This document shows, in pieces, positions 27,634-39,909 of a stretch of 64,000 nucleotides of DNA. The position numbers and the translations under genes were made by a program. This stretch comes from Planctomycetota bacterium (GTDB lineage Bacteria; Planctomycetota; Phycisphaerae; Phycisphaerales; UBA1924): positions 289,752-353,751 of the forward strand of contig JAFLCN010000002.1 of assembly GCA_017303555.1 (NCBI GenBank), read 5' to 3'. The notes under the pieces are model-generated. The model was not told the origin of the DNA and ran no database searches. It saw nothing but the letters and a program-made list of their open reading frames with translations. The stretch's first letter is position 1, and the number at the start of each line of letters is the position of its first letter.

Positions 27634-28725
27634 ATGCCCACCGCCAACAAGCCCACCGTTCTCCACGCGCCCCGCGTTTCATCGCCCGCGCGCCGGATGA
27701 AACACGCTCAGATCCGCGGCTTCACGCTCATCGAACTCCTCGTCGTCATCGCCATCATCGCGCTGCTCATCGGAATCCTGCTTCCCGCACTGGGAAAGGC
27801 GCGGAACGCTGCCCGACAGACAAAGTGCCTTGCAAACATGCGAAGCACCGGCACTGTCATGTTGCTTTACGCCAACGAGAACAAGAACTGGTTCCCCGTC
27901 ATGCCGGCCGTGGGGACTGCGAACGCGGCATGGACATCCGAATTCAGCACGCCCACAAGTACGAATGCCCCGAAACGAACCAAAACCGGCGACGAACGAA
28001 TCGATGTTCAACAGTGGTATGGGGGCGTGGCGGGTCTTTTCAATCTGGTTCAAAAGGCCGATGGAGACGGCGAAGAGCTCGCGACGAGCGGTTACTACGA
28101 CAAGTTTGGCTCGCCGACCGCAAACCCCGAGACGTTGCAGTTTTATAGAGACAAGAAGACCAAGCCGGTCCTTGCGAAATACATGGACACCTTTGGGTCA
28201 TTGCTGTGCCCCAACGACCGCGAAGATCGACGCTATCCCGTTCACGCGGGTGGAGCGTTCGCGAACGACTCCACTTGCAAGCCGTACACGTCCACGCCTT
28301 CGCCCAACAGCATGTTCGTCATCCCCAAGATGCCGTCAAGTCAGCGCCGAGTGTACCCGTGGACAGTGAGCTACATGTACATCGCCGGCCTGCAGGCAGA
28401 CGCCCCGTATTACATCGCCGCCACTCCACTTTGGGGCGACGAAACAAACGGACCCGACGTATCGACGTACGCATTTTACGGCGGTGGCGGCGGAAATGCT
28501 GGCAACGGCGCGAAGGAAGCCGGTGCACAAGCTCCAGGTTATTACGGAAAAGTTGACAATCACGGTGCGACCGGCGCGAACTGGGCGTTCTCCGACGGGC
28601 ACGCCGAGTTTGTTACGTACAACATTCAAGATCTATTTTTCTCGGACAACGGCCGCTTGAGCATCAACGCGATGCAGCGCGAGGGCATGGGCAAGCCGTC
28701 GAATTTCATTCGGACGATTGACTGA
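27634..28725 (+). CDS. Prepilin-like (type II secretion pseudopilin-type) protein
   Basis: 363 aa from ATG 27634, with an AAGGA site 6 bp upstream. After a basic leader, [20 protein letters not shown] is a prepilin peptidase site (cleavage after Gly, before Phe, Glu at +5) and N-terminal helix. The body carries Cys pairs and ends with the H-X9-DG style motif [17 protein letters not shown], typical of the large planctomycete pseudopilin-like families (compare DUF1559). The protein should lie at the cytoplasmic membrane with an exposed C-terminal domain. Exact role is unknown; planctomycetes carry many copies. The ABC permease gene follows after 424 bp. Confidence 0.88.
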   Translation: MPTANKPTVLHAPRVSSPARRMKHAQIRGFTLIELLVVIAIIALLIGILLPALGKARNAARQTKCLANMRSTGTVMLLYANENKNWFPVMPAVGTANAAWTSEFSTPTSTNAPKRTKTGDERIDVQQWYGGVAGLFNLVQKADGDGEELATSGYYDKFGSPTANPETLQFYRDKKTKPVLAKYMDTFGSLLCPNDREDRRYPVHAGGAFANDSTCKPYTSTPSPNSMFVIPKMPSSQRRVYPWTVSYMYIAGLQADAPYYIAATPLWGDETNGPDVSTYAFYGGGGGNAGNGAKEAGAQAPGYYGKVDNHGATGANWAFSDGHAEFVTYNIQDLFFSDNGRLSINAMQREGMGKPSNFIRTID

Positions 28726-29149
28726 CCGTGATTGCGATTGCAAGACCCCCGCTGATTCGGTTCTCCCGAGCAACAACCCAACCCACGATACGGATTTGCC
28801 GCGGCCTGCACGCGTTGCTCGTCTACGCCTTCGTCCGACTCCCTCGTACGACTTCCGGTTACCGCCTGCGTTCCTTGGCGTTTGCCCTCCCCCTTTGCCA
28901 AGGGGGGAGGTGGCATCGCGCAAGCTTGGCGGAGCGATGACGGAGGGGGTTTCGGAGGTTCAGGTGCCGAAATCGCGCCCACGCAAAGAACACTTGGAAA
29001 CCTCATCGATTGCGGCTTGGATTCTGGCACGCCGCACATGCGAACGGCAGTCTCCGCTTTAGCTTTCGGTGAATCATCGAGTTTTCTCGAGGTTGATCGG
29101 CTGATCATTTTTCGTTCGAGGTTGCGCAAGCCCCAAAACTTCGCTACTC
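28726..29149. other. Intergenic region with dispersed repeat and promoter
   Basis: 424 bp without a gene. It contains repeat copy 2 at 28884-28996 and a candidate promoter just before the permease start. Confidence 0.5.
28884..28996 (+). repeat. Dispersed 105-bp repeat, copy 2
   Basis: CCTCCCCCTTTGCC / GGGGGGAGG hairpin followed by GGTGGCATCGCGCAAGC, GGAGCGATGACGGAGGGGG and GCCGAAATCGCG; matches the copy at 15332-15440. Confidence 0.8.
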
Positions 29150-29150
29150 T
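29122..29150 (+). promoter_or_regulatory. Candidate promoter overlapping permease start
   Basis: TTGCGC at 29122 and TACTCT at 29145 are 17 bp apart. The -10 box touches the first possible TTG start, so the transcript could be leaderless. Confidence 0.4.
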
Positions 29151-30475
29151 TGCTCCCCTTGAGCACGCCGACCGCCAGCACCGCTTCAAACTCTTCGATC
29201 TTCCGCCGCCTTTTCCGCGCGCAGGAATCAGGCCTCATTCTCGTCATCCTCCTGATGGCCGCGGTCCTCACCTTCCGCGGCGGCACAAAGCCCGGCGAGA
29301 TCCAGCGCATCGCCCTTCCGCCCGGCACCACCACCGAGGAAGTCGGCGGCGTCCTCGTCATCACCTCCCCCACCGATGTCCCGCTCCGCGAACTGCGAGC
29401 GGCGCTCGGTGAATCCAAGTCCGGCGGCGCGAACGTCCGCATCGTCGCGGGCTCCTCCAAAGTCGAAGTCGCGAGCGCGAGCAACCCCCGCGTGATCGGC
29501 GTCGACGCCGATCAGAAGCTCCTCGTCTCCCGTTCCGAATCCAAGTTCCTCAACACCCAGAACCTCGTCCTCCTCGCCACCCAGGCCAGCTTCATCGCCG
29601 TCATGGCCGTCGGCATGACCGCCGTCATCATCCTCGGAGGCATCGATCTCTCCGTCGGCTCGATCTACGGCCTTGCCGCCGTCGTCGGCGCGTTCGCGCT
29701 CCAATCGCTCCAGCTCTCCATCCTCGGCCCCGAGGCCAATTCGCTCAATGCCGCGGCAGGCGGCGCGCCGTGGTACCTCGCCATTCCCGTCGGTATCGGC
29801 GTCTGCTGCCTCGTCGGGGCCATCTGCGGCGGCGTCAGCGGCAGCATGATCGTCGGCCTCCGCGTCCACCCCTTCATCATCACCCTGGGCATGATGGCCA
29901 TGCTCAGCGGCCTGGTCTTTGTCCTCACCCGGGGCCAATCCATCACCGGCTTCCCGGAGAGCTTTACCAAGGGCTTCATGAAGATGCCCGCAGGGAATGT
30001 CTATCCGGTCCCGGTCGCCATCATGGTCCTCACCATGCTCGCGGGCATGTTTGTCCTCAGCCAGACCGTGCTCGGCCGGCGGATCTTCGCCATCGGCGGC
30101 AACGAGATCGCGGCCAAGTACGCCGGCATCCCCGTCGGGGGCGTCAAGGTCATCGTCTACGTCGCCAGCGGTGCCCTGGCGGGCCTTTCCGCCGCGATGT
30201 ACCTGGGCTATTACGGTGCCGCCGCTCCGGGCGCGGGACAGGGCTACGAGCTTGATGTCATCGCAGCAGCCGTCATCGGCGGGGCCTCGCTTTCCGGCGG
30301 CCGCGGCAGCGCGTTCGGAGCCGTTCTCGGGGCCCTGCTCGTCCAGATGATCGGCAACGGCATGCTGGTGCTGGATATCGATCAGAGCTACACCCAGATC
30401 GTGAAGGGCGCCGCGATCGTTGTGGCGGTGGTGCTGGATCAGGCGAAGGCACGGTTGACGCCGGGCTCGCGGTAG
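29150..30475 (+). CDS. rbsC: Ribose-type sugar ABC importer, permease with large extracytoplasmic insertion
   Basis: 441 aa if started at TTG 29150; TTG 29159 is equally possible and no ATG is near. After the first membrane helix (GLILVILLMAAVLTF) comes an insertion of about 80 residues (KPGEIQRIALPPGTTTEEVG through VIGVDADQKLLVSRS) that ordinary RbsC permeases lack. Then come the family segments ASFIAVMAVGMTAVIILGGI, DLSVGSIYGLAA, VHPFIITLGMMAMLSGL, AIGGNEIAAKYAGI and AAVIGGASLSGGRGS. It forms the membrane channel for the importer whose ATPase and binding protein lie on the opposite strand at 21422-24250. No other ABC permease is in the window. Confidence 0.88.
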   Translation: MLPLSTPTASTASNSSIFRRLFRAQESGLILVILLMAAVLTFRGGTKPGEIQRIALPPGTTTEEVGGVLVITSPTDVPLRELRAALGESKSGGANVRIVAGSSKVEVASASNPRVIGVDADQKLLVSRSESKFLNTQNLVLLATQASFIAVMAVGMTAVIILGGIDLSVGSIYGLAAVVGAFALQSLQLSILGPEANSLNAAAGGAPWYLAIPVGIGVCCLVGAICGGVSGSMIVGLRVHPFIITLGMMAMLSGLVFVLTRGQSITGFPESFTKGFMKMPAGNVYPVPVAIMVLTMLAGMFVLSQTVLGRRIFAIGGNEIAAKYAGIPVGGVKVIVYVASGALAGLSAAMYLGYYGAAAPGAGQGYELDVIAAAVIGGASLSGGRGSAFGAVLGALLVQMIGNGMLVLDIDQSYTQIVKGAAIVVAVVLDQAKARLTPGSR

Positions 30476-30505
30476 AAGTCGCAACTGAATTCAGTCTTCT
30501 CTCCC

Positions 30506-30591
30506 CGCCCATGAAATGGGCGCATGGACGTTGCCAGATGCGCAGCATCTGGTAACGAAGCTTCGCCATTTCCTCGCCCATGAAATGGGCG
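30506..30591. repeat. Three hairpins downstream of the permease gene
   Basis: CGCCCAT-GAA-ATGGGCG occurs identically at 30506-30522 and 30575-30591. Between them, GTTGCCAGATGC / GCATCTGGTAAC (30530-30556) forms a third hairpin. They may protect or end the permease transcript, though no T-run follows. Confidence 0.7.
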
Positions 30592-30644
30592 ACCGTCGCT
30601 CCCCTGTTGCCGAGGCCCGCCGCCCCCCCGCAGATCGCTCAACC

Positions 30645-31034
30645 CCTTGCCGCACGAGCCCAAGCGAAGCGACGGGAACACGCCCTGAATTCTCGACACG
30701 CTTCGCACCTTCAACCTGCTCTCCGCATCCCACGCACTCCGCACGCTGCCGCGATTCCTCAGCACCCTCCCTTCGCTGCGCTCGGACTCGTACGGTCCGG
30801 TGTACGGCTTCCGCACCGTCCTGCGCACAGAGCCTGAACCGCGAACGCCCGCTTTCGCCGAGGACCGCTGCACGCCCTCGGGCTTTGCAACACCTTGCCG
30901 TACGAGCCCGAGCGAAGCGACGGGCACAGACTTTGAATCTTCGACTCGCTTCGCACATTCAACCTGCGCCCTGCCTTCTGCACACTGCCTTGATTCCTCG
31001 GCACCCTCCCTTCGCTGCGCTCGGGCTCGTACGG
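30645..31034. repeat. Two tandem inverted-repeat units
   Basis: Each unit starts with CCTTGCCGYACGAGCCC and GCGAAGCGACGGG (30645-30676; 30892-30924) and ends with its inverse, CCCTTCGCTGCGCTCGG and CTCGTACGG (30770-30795; 31001-31034). The units are imperfect direct copies. The gap 30476-31133 holds no gene I can support. Confidence 0.7.
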
Positions 31035-31073
31035 TCAGGTGTACGACTTCCGCATCGTCCGGCGCAACGCAGC

Positions 31074-31107
31074 AAAAAGAAAAGCGGCGAGCTTTCGCCC
31101 GCCGCTT
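31074..31107 (-). terminator. Terminator of the second prepilin-like gene
   Basis: AAGCGGCG / CGCCGCTT stem; on the minus strand TTCTTTTT follows. It lies 27 bp after the stop. Confidence 0.88.
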
Positions 31108-31133
31108 CGAGAATTCAAACGATTCGGTCTGAA

Positions 31134-32231
31134 TCAGTCAAACCAGAACTGAGTGGTGCCGTTCATGACCTCGACCGCACCGGTCTGGCCGTTGGGGGTC
31201 ATCCAACCGCCCGCACCGGCCTGGTTGCCCCAGCAACGCAGGAAGTTGTTGCGGCGCTGGTTGATGTTGATGGTGGTCAACCCGTCATCGGCCTTCGCGG
31301 TGTAGGTTGCGCCCGTCGTGTTGGTCGCCGACTCGTCTTCGTTGGCGAAGAGGTTGTCGTACTTGAGGGGCGGGTTGCCGCTGGTCACGCCCGGGTAGAG
31401 GATCGGCGTGTTGTCCGGATCGGGCTTGGTCTCGAAGCCGACGGAGTTGTCGTTACGAGCGACGTTGCCTTCCCAAGACGAGCGAGCGCCGTGGATCAGG
31501 AGCGTGTTCGAAGCGGTGGCGACCAGGTCGCCGCCGTTGCCGCGCTTGTCGTCGTTGGGTGCGAGAGTCCACGAGCCGCCGGTGGCGTTGTACCACGGGC
31601 CGCGGTTGCCGACGACAGCCTGCGTGGCATCGAAGGTGCTGGTCCAGACCGAGCGGCGGGCGCCGTACGGAACAGTGAACGCGTACGAAACGCTGCCGAC
31701 CGGGACGAGGCCGCCGGCACCGGGCGTGCCGATGTCGCCGCCCACTTCAGCCGGATAGGCCGCGAACGACGGATCGCAGATGGCCTGCGTCTGCTTGTTC
31801 TGGTCCTTGATCGCCGAGGGCTTGCTGAACTGGTAGTAGGGGTTCGACTTGATGCTGCCGTTCACTTCGGCCGGGCTGACCAGGATTTCCGGTCCGAACG
31901 TGCCGTTGTAGATCAGCATGGACATCATGTACCGGGGAAGGTCCTTCTGGAACTTCTTCTTGGCGTCGGTCTTGGTGTCAATCGCCGTGCCGTTCACGTA
32001 GATCGTGTCGTTCAGGTCGATCTGGCTGGGGAGGGGGTAGTTATCCTGGTTCTGGCCGGCCCAGGTCACCATGCCCTGGTGGACCGAACGAACCTGCGTG
32101 CCGTCCTTGAGCTGACGGGCCGCGGCGCGGGCCTTGCCCAGAGCCGGGAGCAGGATGCCGATGAGCAGTGCGATGATCGCGATCACGACCAGCAGCTCGA
32201 TGAGGGTGAAACCCTTCTTCTGAGACTTCAT
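31134..32231 (-). CDS. Prepilin-like (type II secretion pseudopilin-type) protein
   Basis: 365 aa from ATG 32231, which has an AGGAG ribosome site; an earlier ATG at 32282 adds 17 residues without one. [20 protein letters not shown] is a canonical prepilin cleavage site and membrane helix, nearly identical to that of the protein at 27634. The body differs from that protein and lacks the H-X9-DG ending; it has [19 protein letters not shown] near the end. A strong terminator follows. Role unknown beyond a membrane-anchored pseudopilin fold. Confidence 0.87.
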   Translation of the reverse strand: MKSQKKGFTLIELLVVIAIIALLIGILLPALGKARAAARQLKDGTQVRSVHQGMVTWAGQNQDNYPLPSQIDLNDTIYVNGTAIDTKTDAKKKFQKDLPRYMMSMLIYNGTFGPEILVSPAEVNGSIKSNPYYQFSKPSAIKDQNKQTQAICDPSFAAYPAEVGGDIGTPGAGGLVPVGSVSYAFTVPYGARRSVWTSTFDATQAVVGNRGPWYNATGGSWTLAPNDDKRGNGGDLVATASNTLLIHGARSSWEGNVARNDNSVGFETKPDPDNTPILYPGVTSGNPPLKYDNLFANEDESATNTTGATYTAKADDGLTTININQRRNNFLRCWGNQAGAGGWMTPNGQTGAVEVMNGTTQFWFD

Positions 32232-32718
32232 GTTCAATTCTCCTGAGTCGGTCGGAACAGCGTTCCGGACCACTCGCTTCAATCAGACGACCGACTTGAT
32301 GACATGCCGAGAAAACCACGGGAAACCCCGAGCTTTCTGTTGACCGTCTCGCCCGCGAAAACCGACACTGCGGTGGGTCGTCCAAGACCCGCAGCCGCCG
32401 ATGCACGCGGACTTCCAAGTTGTCGGCAGGTCGCTCACGCCCCGAATCAAAGCCACGGGCGGAACAAGTTGAGGCCCAAAGGACCTCGATGAGAACGCTT
32501 GGAAACTACCCAAGTGCAAATCAGATTGCCCGAAAATCGGACTCCTGACGCGTGCGTCCTGCCATCCAAACACAAATTGTCAATGCCCGATTCACCCAAA
32601 CGGGCGGAGGGGCAGTACCCAAAGGTACACACACCGATTCGCTCGTCAAGGAAAACGGTTCCATCCGGTTATGGGTACGCTTGATTCTTCTTCTTCGTTC
32701 ACCAATCGGAATCCAAAC
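32232..32718. other. Divergent intergenic region, 487 bp
   Basis: It lies between the leftward prepilin-like gene and rightward ridA-like gene. I see no gene, strong repeat or clear promoter pair; both genes must be driven from here. Confidence 0.4.
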
Positions 32719-33198
32719 ATGCCCAATCTCATCACATCTCCCGAAGCCCGCCTCGCCGAACTCGGAATCACCCTCCCCCCCGCCGTTCCGCCCGTCGCGG
32801 CATACATCCCCGTTCGTATCGCCGGCAACCTCGCCTTCGTTGCAGGCCAGATCCCCATGCGCGAGGGCAAGCTGATCGCTTCCGGAATCGTTCCTGCCGC
32901 GGTGCCCATGAACATCGCCGTCGAATGTGCCCGGCAATGCGCGATCAACGCGCTCGCAGCGCTCAAGGCCGAACTGGGCGAACTCTCCCGCATCAGACAG
33001 ATCGTCCGCGTCGGCGTCTTTGTCGCCTGCTCGCCGGAATTCACGGATCATCCGCAGATCGCGAACGGCGCAAGCGAATTCCTTCAGCAGGTCTTCGGCG
33101 ATGCGGGAAAGCACGCGCGGGCGGCCGTTGGAGCGCCGAGCCTGCCCCGCGGCGCGCCGGTTGAAGTCGAACTCGTTTGCGAACTGCACGCGCGCTGA
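32719..33198 (+). CDS. RidA (YjgF/UK114) family protein
   Basis: 159 aa from ATG 32719 (MPNLITSPEARL); an ATG at 32671 is in frame but adds a Ser-rich tail unlike the family. Family segments are VRIAGNLAFVAGQIPMREG, MNIAVECARQCAINALAAL and the C-terminal RAAVGAPSLPRGAPVEVEL, where the Arg that binds imine/enamine substrates normally sits. It is longer than classical RidA (about 130) and resembles the YjgH-like branch. RidA proteins hydrolyse reactive 2-aminoacrylate-type intermediates. No metabolic partner gene adjoins it. Confidence 0.88.
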   Translation: MPNLITSPEARLAELGITLPPAVPPVAAYIPVRIAGNLAFVAGQIPMREGKLIASGIVPAAVPMNIAVECARQCAINALAALKAELGELSRIRQIVRVGVFVACSPEFTDHPQIANGASEFLQQVFGDAGKHARAAVGAPSLPRGAPVEVELVCELHAR

Positions 33199-33400
33199 TT
33201 CGCCCGCGCAGTGCGTCAGAGAACTCCGGCACCTTGCCGTACGCCACAAAACCCGTTCATTCTCGGTCCTTTGCCGCACACTTCATCTATCCGGCCCGTA
33301 CCTTCGGATCGGACCTTGCAACCGCCGCCGGTTCCGGTCACACTAGTGCTGCCGCCCCTTCTGTTTCGGGCGATCGCCGCGTGCATTCCGGGGAGTTTCC

Positions 33401-34090
33401 ATGGATTCCAAATCAGGCTCCCCGAAGGCCGGCAAGCCATCGGACAAACCAAAGACATCCATCAACGTCGCGACGCCCCCGCCGTCACCCGCCGCGGCAC
33501 AGGTCACTCAATTGCTCGTTGCTGCTGCCGGTGGCGATTCGCAGGCCGCACGCGATCTGCTGCCGCTCGTGTACGAAGAACTCCGCCGCCTTGCGCAGGT
33601 GCGCATGGCCCGCGAGCCCAAGCGCGGCGCGGGCATGACGCTTCAGCCCACCGCGCTCGTACACGAGGCGTATCTGCGCCTGCTCGGCGATCACGAGGTG
33701 CGCTGGAATGGTCGAGGCCACTTTTTCGGTGCCGCGGCACTGGCGATGCGGCGCATCCTCGTCGAACGCGCCCGCCATCGCTCGCGCCTGAAACACGGTG
33801 GCGGATTGCAGCGGGCCGACATCGAGATGGCAGACATCTCGCCCGTGCTCGCCAGCGAACCACCCGCCGAAGAAATGCTCGCGCTCGATGATGCGCTCAA
33901 GGGCCTCGAGAAGCACGATCGCCGCAAGTACGACGTGGTGATGCTCCGCTACTTCGCGGGGCTTTCGATCGAAGAAACAGCGGATGCACTCGAAGTCTCC
34001 CCCGCAACCGTCAAGAACGATTGGACATTTGCGCGGGCCTGGCTGAAGCGCCAGGTTGCGGGCGCCGAGCCCGCGGATGAGGATGCGTGA
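33401..34090 (+). CDS. ECF-type RNA polymerase sigma factor
   Basis: 229 aa. Region 2 includes YEELRRLAQVRMA and the hallmark MTLQPTALVHEAYLRLLGD of the planctomycete-rich ECF group (TIGR02999-like). Region 4 is LDDALKGLEKHD through LSIEETADALEVSPATVKND, a clear helix-turn-helix. An extra Lys/Pro-rich N-terminus of about 30 aa precedes region 2. It directs RNA polymerase to a small regulon. The Ser/Thr kinase gene follows 250 bp downstream, an arrangement seen repeatedly in planctomycetes. I infer a kinase-linked signalling pair rather than an anti-sigma-controlled one, since no anti-sigma gene is visible. Confidence 0.92.
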   Translation: MDSKSGSPKAGKPSDKPKTSINVATPPPSPAAAQVTQLLVAAAGGDSQAARDLLPLVYEELRRLAQVRMAREPKRGAGMTLQPTALVHEAYLRLLGDHEVRWNGRGHFFGAAALAMRRILVERARHRSRLKHGGGLQRADIEMADISPVLASEPPAEEMLALDDALKGLEKHDRRKYDVVMLRYFAGLSIEETADALEVSPATVKNDWTFARAWLKRQVAGAEPADEDA

Positions 34091-34153
34091 GCACCGCGTG
34101 CAGCGATTGCAGGCTTCCGCTGTCTGACGAGGCCAAGTACACCATGGAAGAAT

Positions 34154-34289
34154 TGCACCGCAGAGTCGCAGAGAGCACAGAGAAGTCCGCGAAGAGTGCG
34201 TGGTGGCCGAGTTCGTTGTTGGCGTGCAAGCCAATCTCCGATCGTCCTTCCGCTTTCCCTCTGCGTTCTCTGCGACTCTGCGGTGAAAA
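34154..34289. repeat. Inverted repeat pair between sigma factor and kinase genes
   Basis: Left arm 34154-34183 (CACCGCAGAGTCGCAGAGAG type) and right arm 34259-34289 (CTCTGCGACTCTGCGGTG type) are inverted copies 75 bp apart. No gene is in the 250-bp gap. Confidence 0.75.
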
Positions 34290-34340
34290 TCGTCTTTCAG
34301 TTGCACAGCGATATTCACGAAGCGGCCGGGTAGAACCCGC

Positions 34341-37784
<3,444 letters not shown>

Positions 37785-37940
37785 CCAGCTCGGGCCCCGG
37801 GTCGCACGGCGCACGGTCCGCAAAAGAAGTCCGAAAAATGTCTGCGCACCCGGCGGACGGAATCCGCTTTATCCTGTGTCCGAAGCCACCGATCCGTCAT
37901 GCCGCCCGTTTGTTTGAGGGAATGCGCATGCGGCACACAC

Positions 37941-37976
37941 GATCGACGCCCTCGCGAGTGGGCGTCGATCCTTTTT
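37941..37976 (+). terminator. Terminator downstream of the kinase gene
   Basis: GATCGACGCCC / GGGCGTCGATC stem of 11 bp followed by CTTTTT, 156 bp after the kinase stop. Confidence 0.85.
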
Positions 37977-37991
37977 GCGCGCTATCAGCGG

Positions 37992-38363
37992 CTATTTCTC
38001 TTTCTTGATCTTGGCGTTCAGATCGGCCTCGTCCGCGTGGAGCCGGTGCAGAAATCGGTGCGCAAGGGGCGTGAGCAGCACGGTGACGGTGGTGATGAAC
38101 GCGATCCCGGAAAACAGCGCGTAGAAAATGCCGAAGACTTTGCCGCCGTCGGTGTTGGGCGTGCCGCTCGGGCCCATCGCCGTGAGGATCATCGTCGCGG
38201 AATAGGCGGCGTCGATCCAGTTCTGGCGGTCGAGGTAGTGATAGCCAAACGTGCCGATGGCGAGTGAGGCCGCGACGATCGCGATACCAATCAGGGCGTG
38301 CCAGCACTGCCGCTTCAGGAACTCGGCGCGGGACAAGAGAGGCTCGGACTTGTGTTCGAACAT
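37992..38363 (-). CDS. Small membrane protein, potassium-channel-like
   Basis: 123 aa with two to three membrane helices (about 22-42 and 77-99). Between them lies a pore-loop-like segment WIDAAYSATMILTAMGPSG, which resembles the pore helix and filter of two-TM ion channels, but the filter lacks the TVGYG sequence. A Lys/Glu-rich tail ends the protein. It could be a divergent channel or an unrelated small membrane protein. The gene ends convergently with the kinase terminator; the dehydrogenase stop lies 40 bp upstream of its start on the same strand. Confidence 0.65.
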   Translation of the reverse strand: MFEHKSEPLLSRAEFLKRQCWHALIGIAIVAASLAIGTFGYHYLDRQNWIDAAYSATMILTAMGPSGTPNTDGGKVFGIFYALFSGIAFITTVTVLLTPLAHRFLHRLHADEADLNAKIKKEK

Positions 38364-38403
38364 GCGGGGCAGCGTATCAAGCGGGAAGGTCCGCGCACGA
38401 GCG

Positions 38404-39513
38404 CTAGTAGCCGGACTTCAGATCGACCGTATTGAGAAGCGGTTCGCCCGCGCCAAAGCGGCGAACGTTTTCGACCAGCAGCTGGCGCACGCGATCGTCG
38501 GTGAGATCCGAATCGGCGGATGTGTGGGGCGTGATGATCACGCGGGGCTGTTTCCAGAGCGGGTGGTCGGCTGGCAAAGGCTCGGGATCGGTGACATCAA
38601 GACAGGCCCCGCCGAGCCGGCCGGATTGGACTGCCGCGAGCAGGGCGGCGGTATCGACCACCTTGCCCCGGCCGACGTTGATGAGGATCGCACCCTTCTT
38701 CATCGCGGCAAAGGCCTTCGCATCGAAGAGCTTGTCGGTTTCCTTCGTGAGAGGCACGCAGACGGCGACGACATCGGCTTCGGGCAGCATGGAGATCAGT
38801 TCGTCCGGCTTGCCGACTTTTTGCACGAAGGACGGGGCCGGAGCATCGGTTCGGCGGGTTGCGATCACACGCATGCCAAAGCCGTTGGCACGCTTTGCAA
38901 CTTCTTCGCCGATGCCGCCGATTCCGACAACGAGCATGGTCTTGCCGTGAAGAGCGATGGGTCGGACCGGGCTGTCGGCATCGTTCCACTTTCCATCGCG
39001 CTGGTTGTCGGTGTGCTCGCGCATGTTGCGGGTGAGCGTGAGCAGCATGGCGAAGGCGTGATCGGCAATCGCCGGGCCGTGCATGGCGCGGCTGTTGGTG
39101 ACGACAATTGATTCGCGTTCGGCGAGGCCTTTGATGTTCATCAAACGATCGATCCCCGCCGAGGGTGTGACGACCCAGACGAGGTTCGGCGCCGATGCAA
39201 TCAGTTCTGGTGACAACAGTCTCGCATCGACTGCGTTTGCTTTGCCCGCGTGCGCGAGGGCCGTCTCGCGATTGAGGCCATCGATGATCGTGACATTCGG
39301 GGCGGCACTGCGCATCTGCGCCAAGGTTTCGGCGGGCCATGAGCCCGTGAGCATGATCAGGCGAGGACGGGCGGCTGCGTCCACGCCATCGGGCATCGGA
39401 AACGCAACACGGGCGTTGCGAGTCGAACCGAGTTGCTCGGGCTGCTGCGCGAACGCGAACGACGCGAGCAGTGCGTAGCACAACGCGGCGATTCCACCGA
39501 GAGCCTTCACCAT
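38404..39513 (-). CDS. Exported D-2-hydroxyacid dehydrogenase
   Basis: 369 aa. Residues 1-23 form a clear signal peptide (ALGGIAALCYALLASFAFAQ). The rest is a D-isomer 2-hydroxyacid dehydrogenase: ITNSRAMHG-type catalytic-domain segment (VVTNSRAMHGPAIADHAFAM), NAD loop VVGIGGIGEEVAKRA, LINVGRGKVVDTAAL with the catalytic Arg, DVTDPEPLPADHPLW with Glu, and ITPHTSA with His. So all catalytic residues look present. Export of an NAD(P)-dependent enzyme is unusual. A GGAG site precedes ATG 39513. It is 27 bp after the small-protein gene at 39541, so the two are likely co-transcribed. Confidence 0.85.
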   Translation of the reverse strand: MVKALGGIAALCYALLASFAFAQQPEQLGSTRNARVAFPMPDGVDAAARPRLIMLTGSWPAETLAQMRSAAPNVTIIDGLNRETALAHAGKANAVDARLLSPELIASAPNLVWVVTPSAGIDRLMNIKGLAERESIVVTNSRAMHGPAIADHAFAMLLTLTRNMREHTDNQRDGKWNDADSPVRPIALHGKTMLVVGIGGIGEEVAKRANGFGMRVIATRRTDAPAPSFVQKVGKPDELISMLPEADVVAVCVPLTKETDKLFDAKAFAAMKKGAILINVGRGKVVDTAALLAAVQSGRLGGACLDVTDPEPLPADHPLWKQPRVIITPHTSADSDLTDDRVRQLLVENVRRFGAGEPLLNTVDLKSGY

Positions 39514-39540
39514 GAGTTCGACTCCGCTTGGACTTTCAAA

Positions 39541-39816
39541 CTAGCGCTGCTGCCGGACGAGCGAGCGATCGATCGGGATTTCCTGCCAGTTGGGGATGCC
39601 CTTGGGGCTCTTGACCTGGTTGTCGGCCTGGATGAAGTCGATCGAGCCGTCGTCGTAGATGCGGTAGATATAGCTGTCGCCTCCGCTCACGCCGATGATC
39701 TTTTTGCCGGAGTTCTGCATGCCGACGAGGCAAAGAGCAAGAGCGCCAGCGCCGATCGCGAGCGCGGTGCGCTTCCAGAAGGTGACCTTGCGCTGCAGCA
39801 CGGATTGCGCTTCCAT
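39541..39816 (-). CDS. Small exported protein of the YRxYxxGxIDxx type, copy 1
   Basis: 91 aa. An N-terminal basic stretch and one hydrophobic helix (ALAIGAGALALCLVG) suggest export or membrane anchoring. The mature part has IIGVSGGDSYIYRIYDDGSI then DFIQ and ends WQEIPIDRSLVRQ. The protein at 40786 shares this layout (TLYRLYENGAIDYL, WTPIPIDPKLIRV), so both are paralogs. I recognise no family. A GGAG ribosome site precedes the ATG. It begins a two-gene unit with the exported dehydrogenase. Confidence 0.7.
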   Translation of the reverse strand: MEAQSVLQRKVTFWKRTALAIGAGALALCLVGMQNSGKKIIGVSGGDSYIYRIYDDGSIDFIQADNQVKSPKGIPNWQEIPIDRSLVRQQR

Positions 39817-39843
39817 GTGTGCTCCAAGTTTCCCGCACGAACG

Positions 39844-39876
39844 AAAAAGCAGCCGCCGAAACGTCGGCGGCTGCTT
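39844..39876 (-). terminator. Terminator of the PEP-CTERM-like gene
   Basis: AAGCAGCCGCCGA / TCGGCGGCTGCTT, a 13-bp stem with 4-base loop; T-run on the minus strand. Confidence 0.9.
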
Positions 39877-39909
39877 GAAATGGTACCAGTGATTCCGGAA
39901 ACGAAGCGA

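Noticed and set aside
37868..37880. DnaA box near the skew switch (TTATCCTGTG)
   Set aside because: It differs from TTATCCACA at key positions and stands alone.
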